Below are positions 1 to 9,500 of a stretch of DNA of 64,000 nt, piece by piece. The notes under the pieces were generated by a model, which saw only the letters and a list, made by a program, of their open reading frames with translations, was not told the origin of the DNA and made no database searches. This stretch comes from Aquimarina pacifica (GTDB lineage Bacteria; Bacteroidota; Bacteroidia; Flavobacteriales; Flavobacteriaceae). Where the stretch lies: positions 62,001 through 126,000 of the forward strand of contig NZ_JACC01000003.1 in the NCBI RefSeq assembly GCF_000520955.1, read 5' to 3'. The position numbers were made by a program, and so were the translations under genes. The stretch's first letter is position 1. Each line of letters starts with the position of its first letter.

Positions 1-1
1 A

Positions 2-265
2 GAAGCGAAAGCAGAGAAAAAGTCTGATGAAGAAAAAGCTTCTAAGAATAAGAATATGCATTCTATAAAAAAATGGAATATGATTATTGAATATAAAAAT
101 GGAGGAAAAATATCCAAAACCATTATAGTCAATAAAGATTCTGAACTAAGTGCTTTAGAAACAGCTTTTGAAGAAGCCGAGAAATACTTAAAGAAGGCTA
201 AGAATATCAAAAATTATAATATATCTCCTGCTACTAATTCTTACGTAGTGTTGGCTGGAGAATAA
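2..265 (+). CDS. C-terminal end of an unrecognised protein (5' end outside window)
   Basis: The reading frame is open to the left edge of the window, so this is probably the tail of a longer gene; the first ATG at 56 is likely internal. The visible part begins with a Lys/Glu/Ala/Ser-rich linker and ends with a mixed alpha/beta stretch of about 65 residues containing two lysine-rich amphipathic segments. I recognise no family. A clear rho-independent terminator follows 36 bases after the stop, which supports a real transcription unit ending here. It could also be a separate small protein starting at 56. Confidence 0.5.
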   Translation, partial: EAKAEKKSDEEKASKNKNMHSIKKWNMIIEYKNGGKISKTIIVNKDSELSALETAFEEAEKYLKKAKNIKNYNISPATNSYVVLAGE

Positions 266-301
266 AATTTAATCAATACCCTGAACTAACCTAGTTAATT
301 T

Positions 302-337
302 AAGAAAGGCCTTATGATTTTGGCCTTTCTTTTTTTT
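302..337 (+). terminator. Rho-independent terminator
   Basis: A perfect 10-base inverted repeat (arms 302-311 and 322-331, AAGAAAGGCC and its complement) with a 10-base loop is followed by a T run to 337. It ends the truncated first gene. Confidence 0.85.
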
Positions 338-807
338 ATAATATTTTGGTGTTATCCGTTAAAGTAAAATTAAAGGCTGCTTGTCAATACCCCATAGTAT
401 GGTCCTGATACTTGTAAGCATAAAAGGTGTGATTAATTTTGTGTATACACACTAGTTATTTTATAATAACTTTTACAAGGGGTTTATATCCCATTTTTAT
501 ATAGGTATTTCCCTATAAAATAGTATTAAATTCTTATTGTGTATTGTGTTGTAATAACGACACGTTTTGATATAATACTCCTGCGCTATTTTTTTTATAT
601 TACTGTATATCAATTTTTTATGTTTATTTTATTCTGTTATTAATAAAATGTATTGTAGTAGAATCACTACATTAAATTTTAGAAATTGACAAATAAGTAT
701 TACTTTTAAAAAGATGGATACCATATACTACTCCCCAAATTTTTGATCCATTACCTAGTGATATTTTCTAATGTTACTAAGCATCTTTTAATTTTAATTT
801 ACGACAT
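338..807. other. Gene-free AT-rich spacer
   Basis: No open frame with coding character, RNA gene or repeat array was seen in these 470 bases. The last part must carry the promoter of the lipoprotein gene at 808, but no convincing TAnnTTTG box was found. Confidence 0.5.
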
Positions 808-1191
808 ATGAAACTCTCTAGAAGACCTCATTTTCTGAGGAAATTGATAGTTGTAATAGTATTCTTTTTGTGCTCCTCTTGTTATTCTGTAAGATTGGTG
901 AGCACTCATGGTGCTCCAATGACTTGTCAAAGCGGTATTGATGAAGAGTGTCCTGATACTATGGGGAATTACTATCGTGATAAGCGTGTTATCGTTTTGG
1001 ATACTGTAATCAAATCTGGAATTATGATACAAGATATTGGTATGAGAACCCAGCGATTGGGTTGCGAATCAGGTAAATTATTTTCTGTAGAGTATAAAAA
1101 TACTTTTGGAGGTGCATTACTTTACTTGGTTACTTTTGGAAATAAGCGCAAAGTGAAAATTAAATATATCTGCATGAAACCTGAAAACTAA
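808..1191 (+). CDS. Small lipoprotein of unknown function, paired with FAD oxidase
   Basis: This 127-residue protein starts with a basic and then hydrophobic signal sequence (residues about 11-24) ending in a lipobox-like LCSSC, so it should be a lipid-anchored exported protein. The mature part is short and carries Cys at four further positions (in MTCQ, EECP, LGCE and YICM), compatible with disulfides. A GALLYLVTFG stretch near the C-terminus is weakly hydrophobic; the layout (short lipoprotein, central conserved core, hydrophobic patch) recalls Bor/Iss-like lipoproteins, but that is only a resemblance. The next gene, an FAD-linked oxidase, begins 6 bases after the stop, so the two are very likely co-transcribed. 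Confidence 0.7.
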   Translation: MKLSRRPHFLRKLIVVIVFFLCSSCYSVRLVSTHGAPMTCQSGIDEECPDTMGNYYRDKRVIVLDTVIKSGIMIQDIGMRTQRLGCESGKLFSVEYKNTFGGALLYLVTFGNKRKVKIKYICMKPEN

Positions 1192-1197
1192 TATATT

Positions 1198-2808
1198 ATG
1201 GCAAATACTACTTCTCATCTTGTGTCCAAATGGGATACATTACATAATAATGGTCCATTTGATTTAAAGTTATTACAAAAAACAAAGTTGCAAGGAAAGT
1301 CCAATATGCCATCAGAAATTGATCGGTATAATGATAGTGCGAACGAGATACGTCGTCTTTTACAAGAGGCATTAGATCATAATGATGGTTTTCGGGCATA
1401 TGGAGCAAGATGGTCTATGTCTAGTATTGCTCATCAAAAAGATCGTATGCACTATAATGTTTTTATGAACTTAGATTTACAAATTTTATCAGATGATATA
1501 CATAAAGAATCTGTATACAAAAGAGAAAACTTGTTCTTTTTTCAATGTGGAAATACAATCAAAGAAATTTCTCAAAAATTAGATTCACACGGTAAATCGT
1601 TAAAAACAAGTGGCGCTAGTAATGGTCAAACTATTGCTGGTTGTATTTCTACGGGGGTTCATGGAGCCGCTTTTGGGGTAGGAGCAATACAGGACTATAT
1701 TGTAGGGCTTAATCTGATTATTGGGCCAAATCCAGAAGATATAGTATATATAGAAAGAAAAACCAAAGCAGCTCTGAATAGTGCTTTTGCTGCAAAGATT
1801 AAATCTAGAGTGATTAGGGATGATGATATGTTCAATGCCGCTTTGGTAAGTCTTGGCTCTTTTGGTTTTATTCATGGGGTTGTTCTTGAAGCTGAAGATC
1901 GTTTTTTGTTAAAGCGCTATGTTCGTAAGATTGATAAGAATATTGCGCTTACTTTGGCAAAAACATTAGATTTTAAGAATTCAGATTTTAAAATTAATGG
2001 AGAAACAGATGCAAACGGAAAAGGAAATACTCCTTATCATTATAAAGTGTTTATAAATCCTTATACCAATGAGAAAGAATATGTTATTGAGGTAATGTAT
2101 AAAAAACCATTCATAGATAATTATCCAGATCCATTTCATACTATTGATAAATCTATATATAAAGATTTGATATATTTATTAATAAAGATAAGTGAACGGT
2201 TTCCTAAACGTATTCCTTGGTTTATTAAGCAGTTGCAAAAGCAAATTTTACCAGATGTAAATGAAGAATCTCTGGGGACGCTTTATGAAACCTTTTGGGA
2301 CGCTCCGTATCAAGGGCCGGCATTTGCGTGCTCATTTGGTGTAGATAGTAGTGATTCAGAAAGAGCTCTGAATGCGCTAATGAATCTCACTAAAAAAGAA
2401 GGGCCTATTCCTGGGATTTATGCTATGAGATTTGTGAAGAAGTCAGAAGCAACGCTAGGATTTACTAAGTTTCCTGTTACTTGTGTGATAGAAATAGATG
2501 GTGTTATATGGAAGAAAAGTAGAAACTTAATGAGTTTACAGGAGTTTTCAAAAAGAATGATAGAGGTATTACAGCAACATAATATAGAATTTACTATTCA
2601 TTGGGGAAAAAATGCGGATTGGGGGTTTTCTGGATTACTTGACGATATGTACGGTAGCAAAGCTTTAGAGTGGAAAAAATGTAGAAACCTCTTACTATCC
2701 GATAAAATGAAGGAGGTGTTTTCTAATGATTTTTTGCGAACAGTTGGATTGTCTGAAAATGTGGTACATTTTGATAATGAACCAGAAGATTTAATTGTAT
2801 CTAATTAA
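1198..2808 (+). CDS. FAD-binding oxidoreductase (PCMH / VAO type, lactone-oxidase-like)
   Basis: This 536-residue protein belongs by its motifs to the vanillyl-alcohol oxidase / sugar-lactone oxidase superfamily. Residues about 40-240 hold the PCMH-type FAD domain: the segment GCISTGVHGAA at 148-158 is the flavin phosphate-binding loop, and YGARWSMS at 68-75 occupies the place where many members have a GGHS-like motif. The histidine that attaches FAD covalently in those members is Trp72 here, so FAD is expected to be non-covalent. The C-terminal half is a substrate-binding domain, with the family's closing-motif-like WGKNADWGF near residues 475-483. The substrate cannot be told from sequence; aldonolactones, alditols or sterols are all used by relatives. 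No signal peptide is visible. It is translated 6 bases after the preceding lipoprotein gene. Confidence 0.85.
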   Translation: MANTTSHLVSKWDTLHNNGPFDLKLLQKTKLQGKSNMPSEIDRYNDSANEIRRLLQEALDHNDGFRAYGARWSMSSIAHQKDRMHYNVFMNLDLQILSDDIHKESVYKRENLFFFQCGNTIKEISQKLDSHGKSLKTSGASNGQTIAGCISTGVHGAAFGVGAIQDYIVGLNLIIGPNPEDIVYIERKTKAALNSAFAAKIKSRVIRDDDMFNAALVSLGSFGFIHGVVLEAEDRFLLKRYVRKIDKNIALTLAKTLDFKNSDFKINGETDANGKGNTPYHYKVFINPYTNEKEYVIEVMYKKPFIDNYPDPFHTIDKSIYKDLIYLLIKISERFPKRIPWFIKQLQKQILPDVNEESLGTLYETFWDAPYQGPAFACSFGVDSSDSERALNALMNLTKKEGPIPGIYAMRFVKKSEATLGFTKFPVTCVIEIDGVIWKKSRNLMSLQEFSKRMIEVLQQHNIEFTIHWGKNADWGFSGLLDDMYGSKALEWKKCRNLLLSDKMKEVFSNDFLRTVGLSENVVHFDNEPEDLIVSN

Positions 2809-2826
2809 AGGTGAAAGCCTTATATT

Positions 2827-3597
2827 TTACATATTTACAGCAGTGATGAGCTTGTTCCAATCAAAGGCTTCGCCAATATCCCATTTTCCTGAATTTCTGT
2901 AGTTTACGTGAGATAGTATGCCGTTAAAGTTTTCTACTTCATTTTTTGACAAGGTGTCATATCTCTTATCTTCAGGCATAAATTGCATAGGAATATTGTA
3001 GGTATGTGTTAAGTATTTTAATAATAAAGCTAGGCTATCATATTGTTTTTGTGTAAATGAGGCAAAATATTCTTCTCCTCTATAGGGTGTAGTTAGTTTT
3101 TCATACAACAAGGTTTCATTAAGGCCGCAATAAATATCAGTTTCTGAGTATGAAGACACAAGGTTACTACCTTTTTTTCTAAGATACCCGATATTAGATA
3201 ATTCAATACCGATCGTTTGCTTGCTCATTGTGGTATTACCACCAATGGCCCCTCTACCTAAATGGTAGGACCAATACTGAGATGACCATAGTTTTATAAC
3301 GGTTCCGTTACGAGCAATAACAAAAGGAACAGAAACATGGTTAGATGGGATCGTCAATTGTGCAAGATCACCTTTTAAATAGCCTGCAGTAAAATGTAAT
3401 ACGATTTTAGTTTTAGGTATTGTTTCTTTATAATAAAAAGAATCATCTTTATTTACTCTTTCACAATACATATAATCTAGCAATGTTCCGTCACCTATAT
3501 TAATAGACTCTGGAATAATATTGAATTGTTTTCCTAAAGAGTCCTTGCCATTTTTAAAAAAAGACTTTTCATGAGATGGTATGCTCGATGCTTTCAT
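2827..3597 (-). CDS. N-acetylmuramoyl-L-alanine amidase-like protein (Amidase_2 fold)
   Basis: This 256-residue protein carries an Amidase_2/PGRP-type catalytic domain from about residue 60. Predicted zinc ligands are His68 (VLHFTAG), His230 (ILSHVNY) and Asp240 (GKWDIGE), with His112 in SYHLG as a further conserved position. IGIELSN at 129-135 matches the family's core strand. The expected reaction is cleavage of the bond between MurNAc and L-Ala in peptidoglycan. No signal peptide or transmembrane segment is visible, which is odd for a self wall hydrolase and resembles phage-type or contractile-system cargo amidases. It lies 111 bases downstream of the DUF4231 gene on the same strand, so the two may be co-transcribed. 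It converges with the FAD oxidase, 18 bases apart. Confidence 0.82.
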   Translation of the reverse strand: MKASSIPSHEKSFFKNGKDSLGKQFNIIPESINIGDGTLLDYMYCERVNKDDSFYYKETIPKTKIVLHFTAGYLKGDLAQLTIPSNHVSVPFVIARNGTVIKLWSSQYWSYHLGRGAIGGNTTMSKQTIGIELSNIGYLRKKGSNLVSSYSETDIYCGLNETLLYEKLTTPYRGEEYFASFTQKQYDSLALLLKYLTHTYNIPMQFMPEDKRYDTLSKNEVENFNGILSHVNYRNSGKWDIGEAFDWNKLITAVNM

Positions 3598-3708
3598 AAA
3601 AGTTTTTCTAACTAAAGTTTATAAAGTAAAATGTATGGGTTAAAAATGATTCAGGGTATCTAAATATACTAAAAAATACAATGAAGTGATTTAAAATAAT
3701 ACTCTTTT

Positions 3709-4137
3709 CTAATCATCTTCATTTTCCATTATTTCTGTCCAGGCAGAATTTTCTTTACTCATTATGTTTTCGATTCTACTCACAAATTCTTCAAACTTTT
3801 TATTACCTTCTTTATAAAATCCAGAACCTGTTAGATACATAAATTTTTCATTTTTTAGTAAGGAAGAAGTAGCACGGTATTTTATCCATTTTTCTTGAAA
3901 CTTTACTAGCGAAGAAACCCCTGTTAATAGAGCGACAAGCATACCTAGAACTCCTACTATGTAGCCAAGATAAACTGGGCCAGTTTCTAGAAATCCAGAT
4001 AAAAAAGGTATAATAGCAGAAAAAATAATAACTAACCCCCGTGTCCAATAATGCAGATTTTTATTTGCAGAACTTTTCTTAGAATACCAATCTATTTGTC
4101 CCTCGACACGTTCATCTATATATTGTTCTTCGTTCAT
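3709..4137 (-). CDS. DUF4231 / SLATT-type two-transmembrane protein (predicted effector)
   Basis: This 142-residue protein matches the DUF4231 pattern: an N-terminal signature YIDERVEGQIDWY at about residues 6-18, a basic helix, two transmembrane segments (about 33-50 and 56-78), and a C-terminal cytosolic helical part with YRATSSLLKNEKF near 88-99. DUF4231 is placed in the SLATT group of two-helix membrane proteins, which comparative genomics predicts to be membrane-disrupting effectors in nucleotide-signalling conflict systems. The gene lies divergent from a TIR-domain gene with 154 bases between the starts, so both share a promoter region. I infer that it could be the membrane effector of a TIR-dependent abortive defence; nothing in the sequence proves this. 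The protein is complete, with an ATG start. Confidence 0.8.
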   Translation of the reverse strand: MNEEQYIDERVEGQIDWYSKKSSANKNLHYWTRGLVIIFSAIIPFLSGFLETGPVYLGYIVGVLGMLVALLTGVSSLVKFQEKWIKYRATSSLLKNEKFMYLTGSGFYKEGNKKFEEFVSRIENIMSKENSAWTEIMENEDD

Positions 4138-4291
4138 TTATGTATTAATTAATAGAATTTCAGTTAAATTTAGTAATCTTAATTGGTATAGTATATTTTC
4201 TGTATATATTTTTATATGTAGAATTTCGATATGAGAGCTATTTTTCGTTTATTTCATTAAGATTTAATTTATTTGAACTATTACAGCCACA
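4138..4291. promoter_or_regulatory. Shared divergent promoter region of the SLATT and TIR genes
   Basis: These 154 bases separate two divergent starts and are very AT-rich, with alternating TATA-like stretches at about 4188-4220. No exact TAnnTTTG box was found for either direction. The TIR protein ends in a winged helix, so autoregulation from this spacer is conceivable, but no clear operator palindrome is visible. Confidence 0.4.
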
Positions 4292-5044
4292 ATGGAAAGA
4301 AACGGAGTTTTTATTAGTTACAGTAAGAAAGATGCAAAGTGGTTAGATTATTTAAGAGTTCATTTGTCTTATCTTGAACGAGAATATAAGTTTACTATTT
4401 GGGAAGATTCTAAAATAGAAGTAGGGGCAGAGTGGCGAAAAGAAATACATAAAGCCTTAAGCTCAACAAAGGTTGCTATTTTATTAGTAAGTGCCAATTT
4501 TATCTCCTCTGATTTTATCAATAATGAAGAATTACCTGCTTTATTAAGTGCAGCAGAAGATGAAGGAGCATATATTTTTCCGATTATTGTTAGCTATTGT
4601 ATGTTTCATGATATAAGTGCGTTATCAAAATTTCAAACGATTAACAGACCTTCAGAACCATTAACTATAATGAATGAAGGACAAAGAGATGCGCTCTTTA
4701 CAAAGGTTACCAAAGAAATTAAACGTGTACTATCTTTAGATACTAGTATAGTAAACTCTGCTGATAGAGAACATTTACTTACCACAAAAGAACTCAGATT
4801 ATCTTTTATACGTGTTGAGATAATGACTATTTTTCATTCTAATGGCAGTGTGTCTGATGTTGGTTTATCTATAAAGGATGTGTGTGATAAATCAATATTT
4901 AAGAAAAGAAAAGAGGTAGTTAGCATAATTCACGACCTAGAAGCTTTAAAATTTTTAGATAAAACCAAAGTAAACAAAGTAGGTTATTATTCGCTTACAA
5001 AATTAGGACACAAATTTATTAAAGAACATCATTACAATGTATAA
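4292..5044 (+). CDS. TIR-domain protein with C-terminal winged helix-turn-helix
   Basis: The protein has 250 residues. Residues 1-148 are a TIR domain: the first strand and box-1-like VFISYSKKD (6-14), the WEDSKIEVGAEW loop (37-48), and Glu51 in the WRKEI helix, the position of the catalytic glutamate in NAD-cleaving TIRs. The strand VAILLVSANF (61-70) and SSDFINNEE helix (72-80) are typical of bacterial TIR_2 proteins. Residues about 165-246 look like a winged helix-turn-helix, ending in the wing pattern GYYSLTKLGHKF (231-242). TIR domains commonly hydrolyse or cyclise NAD+ in antiphage systems. Fusion to a wHTH instead of a typical effector or sensor is unusual. It is divergent from the SLATT gene. 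Activity and partner are inferred. Confidence 0.85.
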   Translation: MERNGVFISYSKKDAKWLDYLRVHLSYLEREYKFTIWEDSKIEVGAEWRKEIHKALSSTKVAILLVSANFISSDFINNEELPALLSAAEDEGAYIFPIIVSYCMFHDISALSKFQTINRPSEPLTIMNEGQRDALFTKVTKEIKRVLSLDTSIVNSADREHLLTTKELRLSFIRVEIMTIFHSNGSVSDVGLSIKDVCDKSIFKKRKEVVSIIHDLEALKFLDKTKVNKVGYYSLTKLGHKFIKEHHYNV

Positions 5045-5091
5045 CATTAGTTTTTGTTTGTAAGTTGTTGGTTTACCTTATTACTCCTGTT

Positions 5092-5328
5092 TTACGTCTT
5101 GAGCGAGACGGTATAAAGCAAACCAGTACAGATATTACAAACTTGACTACCAATACCTCTTAAACTTTTTCCTGTAACATTTGATAACTGCGTATATTTT
5201 ATGTCAAAAGAAATGGTATCCCTTGTGACATAACAAGCAGTATTTGTTAAAGGTTCAATCAAAGGTTGGTCTACCGCTAGTAATCCCAAATGGTTACCAA
5301 GTCGTAAATGTATATTTGGTTTGAACAT
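5092..5328 (-). CDS. Unrecognised small ORF in gene-poor region
   Basis: This is a 78-codon open frame with an ATG start and balanced amino acid composition. It has no signal peptide and no transmembrane helix. I recognise no family. It stands alone between the TIR gene and a long AT-rich spacer. An inverted repeat (CGTCTTGAGCGAGACG, around 5095-5110) lies over its 3' end. The alternatives are a remnant of a longer gene or a chance open frame. Confidence 0.3.
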   Translation of the reverse strand: MFKPNIHLRLGNHLGLLAVDQPLIEPLTNTACYVTRDTISFDIKYTQLSNVTGKSLRGIGSQVCNICTGLLYTVSLKT

Positions 5329-6002
5329 GATTAAAATATTTATTAATTCATTACTATTAAACTTATTAAAAGAAATATCAAGTTTTGTACCAAAATGAAT
5401 TTAATTAAATTATTTTTTTACTTGCAAAAAATATAGTGTAATTCTAAAAATACGCCATATAAAACATAAAAAATATTCTAATATATTTTTTACTAATTTC
5501 TATTAACAAAGAGTGCTTAACTTTTTCTATTCGTTCCCTGTTCAGGAACCTAATATTTAGAACCTGAGAAGAGAATCGAACAAACCAATATGCGAGATTA
5601 TATGTATCATTCTTAGTTTATTATTTCTAATGCAAATTTACGAATAAGTATTGAGCTGTACAATGTGGTAAAACCGTAAATTTCAATTGATTAAACAAAC
5701 AAAATAGTACAGTTATTTCATGTTATCAGCACTAGTATAAAATGTATTGATTTTTAATACACTTTATGTAATAGAAATCTATTACAACCTAAAACTACTT
5801 CAATCACTGGCGCTTCTGTATATTTTTATAATTACTATAACGGTGCTATGAAGAAAACAAGAAAATGTCAATGTGTATTGCAGTTTTAAATCTCTTTACT
5901 AAGTTCTATTGCATAAATCAGGTTTAATGAATACCTAGGTAAATGTTTTCAAATTTGTAACATACTCTCTGATTAATTGTATGTTATGTTATCAAATTTT
6001 CA
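5329..6002. other. Gene-free AT-rich spacer
   Basis: About 670 bases with no coding-like frame longer than about 15 codons. A short inverted repeat with arms GTTCC and GGAAC is present near 5533-5549. No tRNA fold, direct repeat or insertion-sequence end could be supported. It may be a scar of lost accessory genes next to the TIR locus. Confidence 0.45.
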
Positions 6003-6010
6003 TACTTTTG
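6003..6010 (+). promoter_or_regulatory. Bacteroidota -7 promoter box TACTTTTG
   Basis: This is an exact TAnnTTTG match ending only 7 bases before the ATG at 6018, so the transcript of the metal-efflux locus probably has almost no leader. No well-spaced -33 TTG was found; the nearest, at 5977-5979, is 23 bases upstream. Confidence 0.55.
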
Positions 6011-6017
6011 TTTAATT

Positions 6018-6431
6018 ATGAAGTTTTTTTTACATAAAATAGTAGCTGTTTTTATGTCATTGATAGTATTTCTGTCAGTGTTGCCTTTTTCTATTGGCAT
6101 GCACTATTGTGGAGATACATTAGTAGATACTGCTATTTTTAGTAAAGTCAAAACTTGCGGTATTGAAAAAGCCGTTTCTAGTACTTCAGGGTGTTCTGTG
6201 ACCAAAAAAAGTTGTTGTTCTGATAAAGAACTTATGTTTGAAGGTCAGGATGAATTAAACACTCCTTTTAATCAAATAACAATAGAACACCGATTTTTTA
6301 TTGATTCTTTTTATTACGTATACATTAGATCCTTTGAGGATGTAAATAATAATGTAATTCCTACAGAAGAGTACCCACCACCTTTACTTTATAAGGAATA
6401 TTATATCCTTAATCAAACCTTCTTGATTTGA
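6018..6431 (+). CDS. HYC_CC_PP family protein, first gene of copper-efflux locus
   Basis: This 137-residue protein shows all three name-giving signatures of the HYC_CC_PP family of Bacteroidota: HYC at residues 29-31, a Cys-Cys pair at 66-67 and PPP at 120-122 near the end. The N-terminal hydrophobic stretch (about 8-27) is a signal peptide or single membrane anchor. The function is not established for the family, but it is repeatedly found upstream of heavy-metal efflux genes. Cysteines at 31, 47, 59, 66 and 67 suggest metal binding in the envelope. It precedes the CusA-like pump by about 105 bases on the same strand. The start at 6018 is supported by the signal sequence and the promoter box just before it. 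Confidence 0.85.
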   Translation: MKFFLHKIVAVFMSLIVFLSVLPFSIGMHYCGDTLVDTAIFSKVKTCGIEKAVSSTSGCSVTKKSCCSDKELMFEGQDELNTPFNQITIEHRFFIDSFYYVYIRSFEDVNNNVIPTEEYPPPLLYKEYYILNQTFLI

Positions 6432-6536
6432 TTTATTAAATAATTTGTTACTACCAATTGAGACTTCTTCGAAGTTTTTTATTGCGTCTAAAATTAGACA
6501 CGATAAGGTTTAAAAATTATTTAATACATATGATAT

Positions 6537-9500
6537 ATGCTAAATAGAAGCATTAAATTTATTTTAGAACATAAGATAATTGCTGTACTGATTTTACTTG
6601 TCTCAGTTGGGGTTGGTATTAGCACAGCACCTTTTGATTGGCGATCAGGTATCTTGCCTAGTGCTCCGGTGGCTGTAGATGCAATACCTGATATTGGCGA
6701 AAATCAACAAATTATTTTTACCAAGTGGCCAGGACATTCTCCACAAGATATTGAGGACCAAATTACCTATCCATTATCTACGGCTTTATCAGGAATTGCC
6801 GGTGTAAAAACAATCAGGAGTTCATCTATGTTTGGTTTTTCTAGTATTTATATCATTTTTGAGGATACCATAGAGTTTTATTGGAGTAGAAGTCGTATTC
6901 TAGAAAAACTGAACGCACTTCCTGATGAATTGCTGCCAAAAGGGATACGCCCATCTTTGGGACCCGATGCTACAGGACTTGGACAAATATTTTGGTATAC
7001 CATTGAGGGACGTGATGAGAATGGTAATGTCACTGGTGGATGGGATTTACACGAATTACGTACCATACAAGAATATTATGTCAAAAAATCTTTGTCGTCT
7101 GCCTCGGGGGTTGCAGAAGTAGCATCTATTGGAGGATATGTAAAAGAATATCAGATTGATATTGATCCAGAATTAATACGACAATACGGTATTGATCTTA
7201 ATCAAATAGTTGTAGCTGTTAAACAATCAAATAGAGATGTGGGGGCACAAACAATTGAGGTTAATCAAGTAGAATATATAGTTCGCGGATTAGGCTATAT
7301 TAATTCTATTGAGGATATCGAAAATACAGTAATAACATCTCATGAATATACTTCAATACGTATTAAAGATATAGCCAAAGTTAGTATAGGGCCCGCAGCC
7401 AGAAGAGGAATATTAGATAAAGAAGGGGCAGAAGTTGTTGGAGGAGTTGCAGTGGCTCGCTATGGTGCTAACCCATTAGAAGTTATTGATAATGTCAAAA
7501 GTAAAATAAGAGAATTGAGTTTAGGGCTTCCTTCAAAAAAACTAAGAGACGGTAGGACTTCAAAATTAACAATTGTGCCCTTCTATGATAGATCAGAGCT
7601 TATAAAAGAAACTTTAGGAACACTTAATGAAGCGCTTACATTAGAAATTTTGATTACAATCCTTGTAATTATCTTAATGGTATTTAATTTGAGAGCGTCA
7701 ATTCTTATTTCGGGGCTCCTACCAGTAGTTGTTTTAGTAGTTTTTATTTTTATGAAACTTTTGGATATCGATGCCAATATAGTTGCACTCTCGGGTATCG
7801 CCATCGCTATAGGTACAATCGTTGACGTAGGGATTATACTTTTAGAAAATATCATTTCTAACCTAAATAATAATAAGGAAAATATATCTACAGATGTTGT
7901 TGTTTATAATGCAACCACAGAAGTTTCGGGAGCAATTCTTACTGCAGTAGTAACAACAATTATTAGTTTTATACCTGTTTTTTTATTGATTGGTTCTGAA
8001 GGAAAATTATTTAGACCCTTAGCGTATACCAAAACAATTGCTTTAATAGCATCGTTAGTGGTAGGGTTATTTATTATCCCACCATTTTCAGCATTTTTAT
8101 TTAAGAAGAAAAATATAAAAAAATGGATGCAATATGTTATTAATCTATTCATTTTTGTAGTTGGCTGTATTACCCTTTTAAAGGGAATGTGGTTAGGAAT
8201 TGCGCTTCTAATATTTGCGATAACTTCCATTCTTTGGTTATTAAAGATTTGTTCTAAAAAAAGAGTAAATCAGGTATATATGATTGTCTCTGTAGGTGTG
8301 GTACTTGTTTTGCTTTCTGAGTATTGGCATCCTTTGGGAGTGCATAAACCTATACTATTTAATTTTACCTTCGTTACTGTTATTTTTTGTGGTATTCTAG
8401 GGATTTTTATTTTATTCAAAAGGTTTTACCAGCAAATCTTAGAGTGGGCATTAAAACATAAATTGACCTTTTTAAGTATTCCTTTTTGTTTTCTTCTTAT
8501 TAGTTTTTTGATTTTTAAGAATACAGGAAGAGAATTTATGCCATCTCTAGATGAAGGGTCTTTTCTCTTAATGCCTACAAGTGTAGCTCATGCAGGCATT
8601 GCTGAAAATAAACGAATTTTACAACAATTAGATATGGCTGTGGCTCATATTCCAGAGATACGCACAGTTGTAGGTAAGGCAGGTAGGGTAGAATCTGCTC
8701 TTGACCCGGCACCACTATCAATGTACGAGAATGTAATTCATTATAAACCAGAATATATGTGTAATGATGATGGCGAACGAGAACGATACAAGGTTACTAA
8801 AGATGGATTATTTGTATGTCAAGATGGTAGTCTAGTTAATAACAAAAATATTCAGGTAGACTCTGATGTAAAAATAAAGAAACCTTTAAAGGAATTCTTT
8901 TTAATAGAAAGAAAAGATCTTATAGTAGATAAAAATGGAGAGTTTTATCGTAACTGGAGACCAGAAATACGTAACTCGAATGATATTTGGAATGAAATTA
9001 TTAAAGTTACAAAACTACCAGGAATTACCTCTGCTCCAAAATTACAACCTATAGAGACCCGTTTATTGATGTTACAAACGGGTATGAGATCACCAATGGG
9101 AGTAAAGGTTAAGGGGCAAAATCTGGAAGAAATTGAGGCATTTAGTACACAACTAGAACAAATTATAAAGGAAGTGCCTGGTGTTAAATCTGAAGCAGTT
9201 TTTGCCGATAAGATGATAGGAAAACCCTATTTACATATTGATATTAATAGAGAGAAGCTGGTACGTTATGGTATTGCGATAGAAACGATACAGCAAATAA
9301 TAGAAGTTGCCATAGGAGGAAAAACACTTACTCAGACTATCGAAGGAAGAGAACGTTATAATGTTCGAATACGGTACCCAAGAGATGCCAGAGATACACC
9401 AAATGACTTGTCCAAAATTTCTATTCCAATAGGAAATAAGAATAACGTTACATTAAGTGAATTAGCCACAATCAGATATCACAAGGGACCACAAGTAATT

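Noticed and set aside
1208-1408. Minus-strand open frame within the FAD oxidase gene
   Set aside because: It is a shadow of the oxidase frame with no start context or family match.
5540-5600. tRNA-like GTTCGATTC stretch on the minus strand
   Set aside because: No acceptor or anticodon arms can be folded around it.
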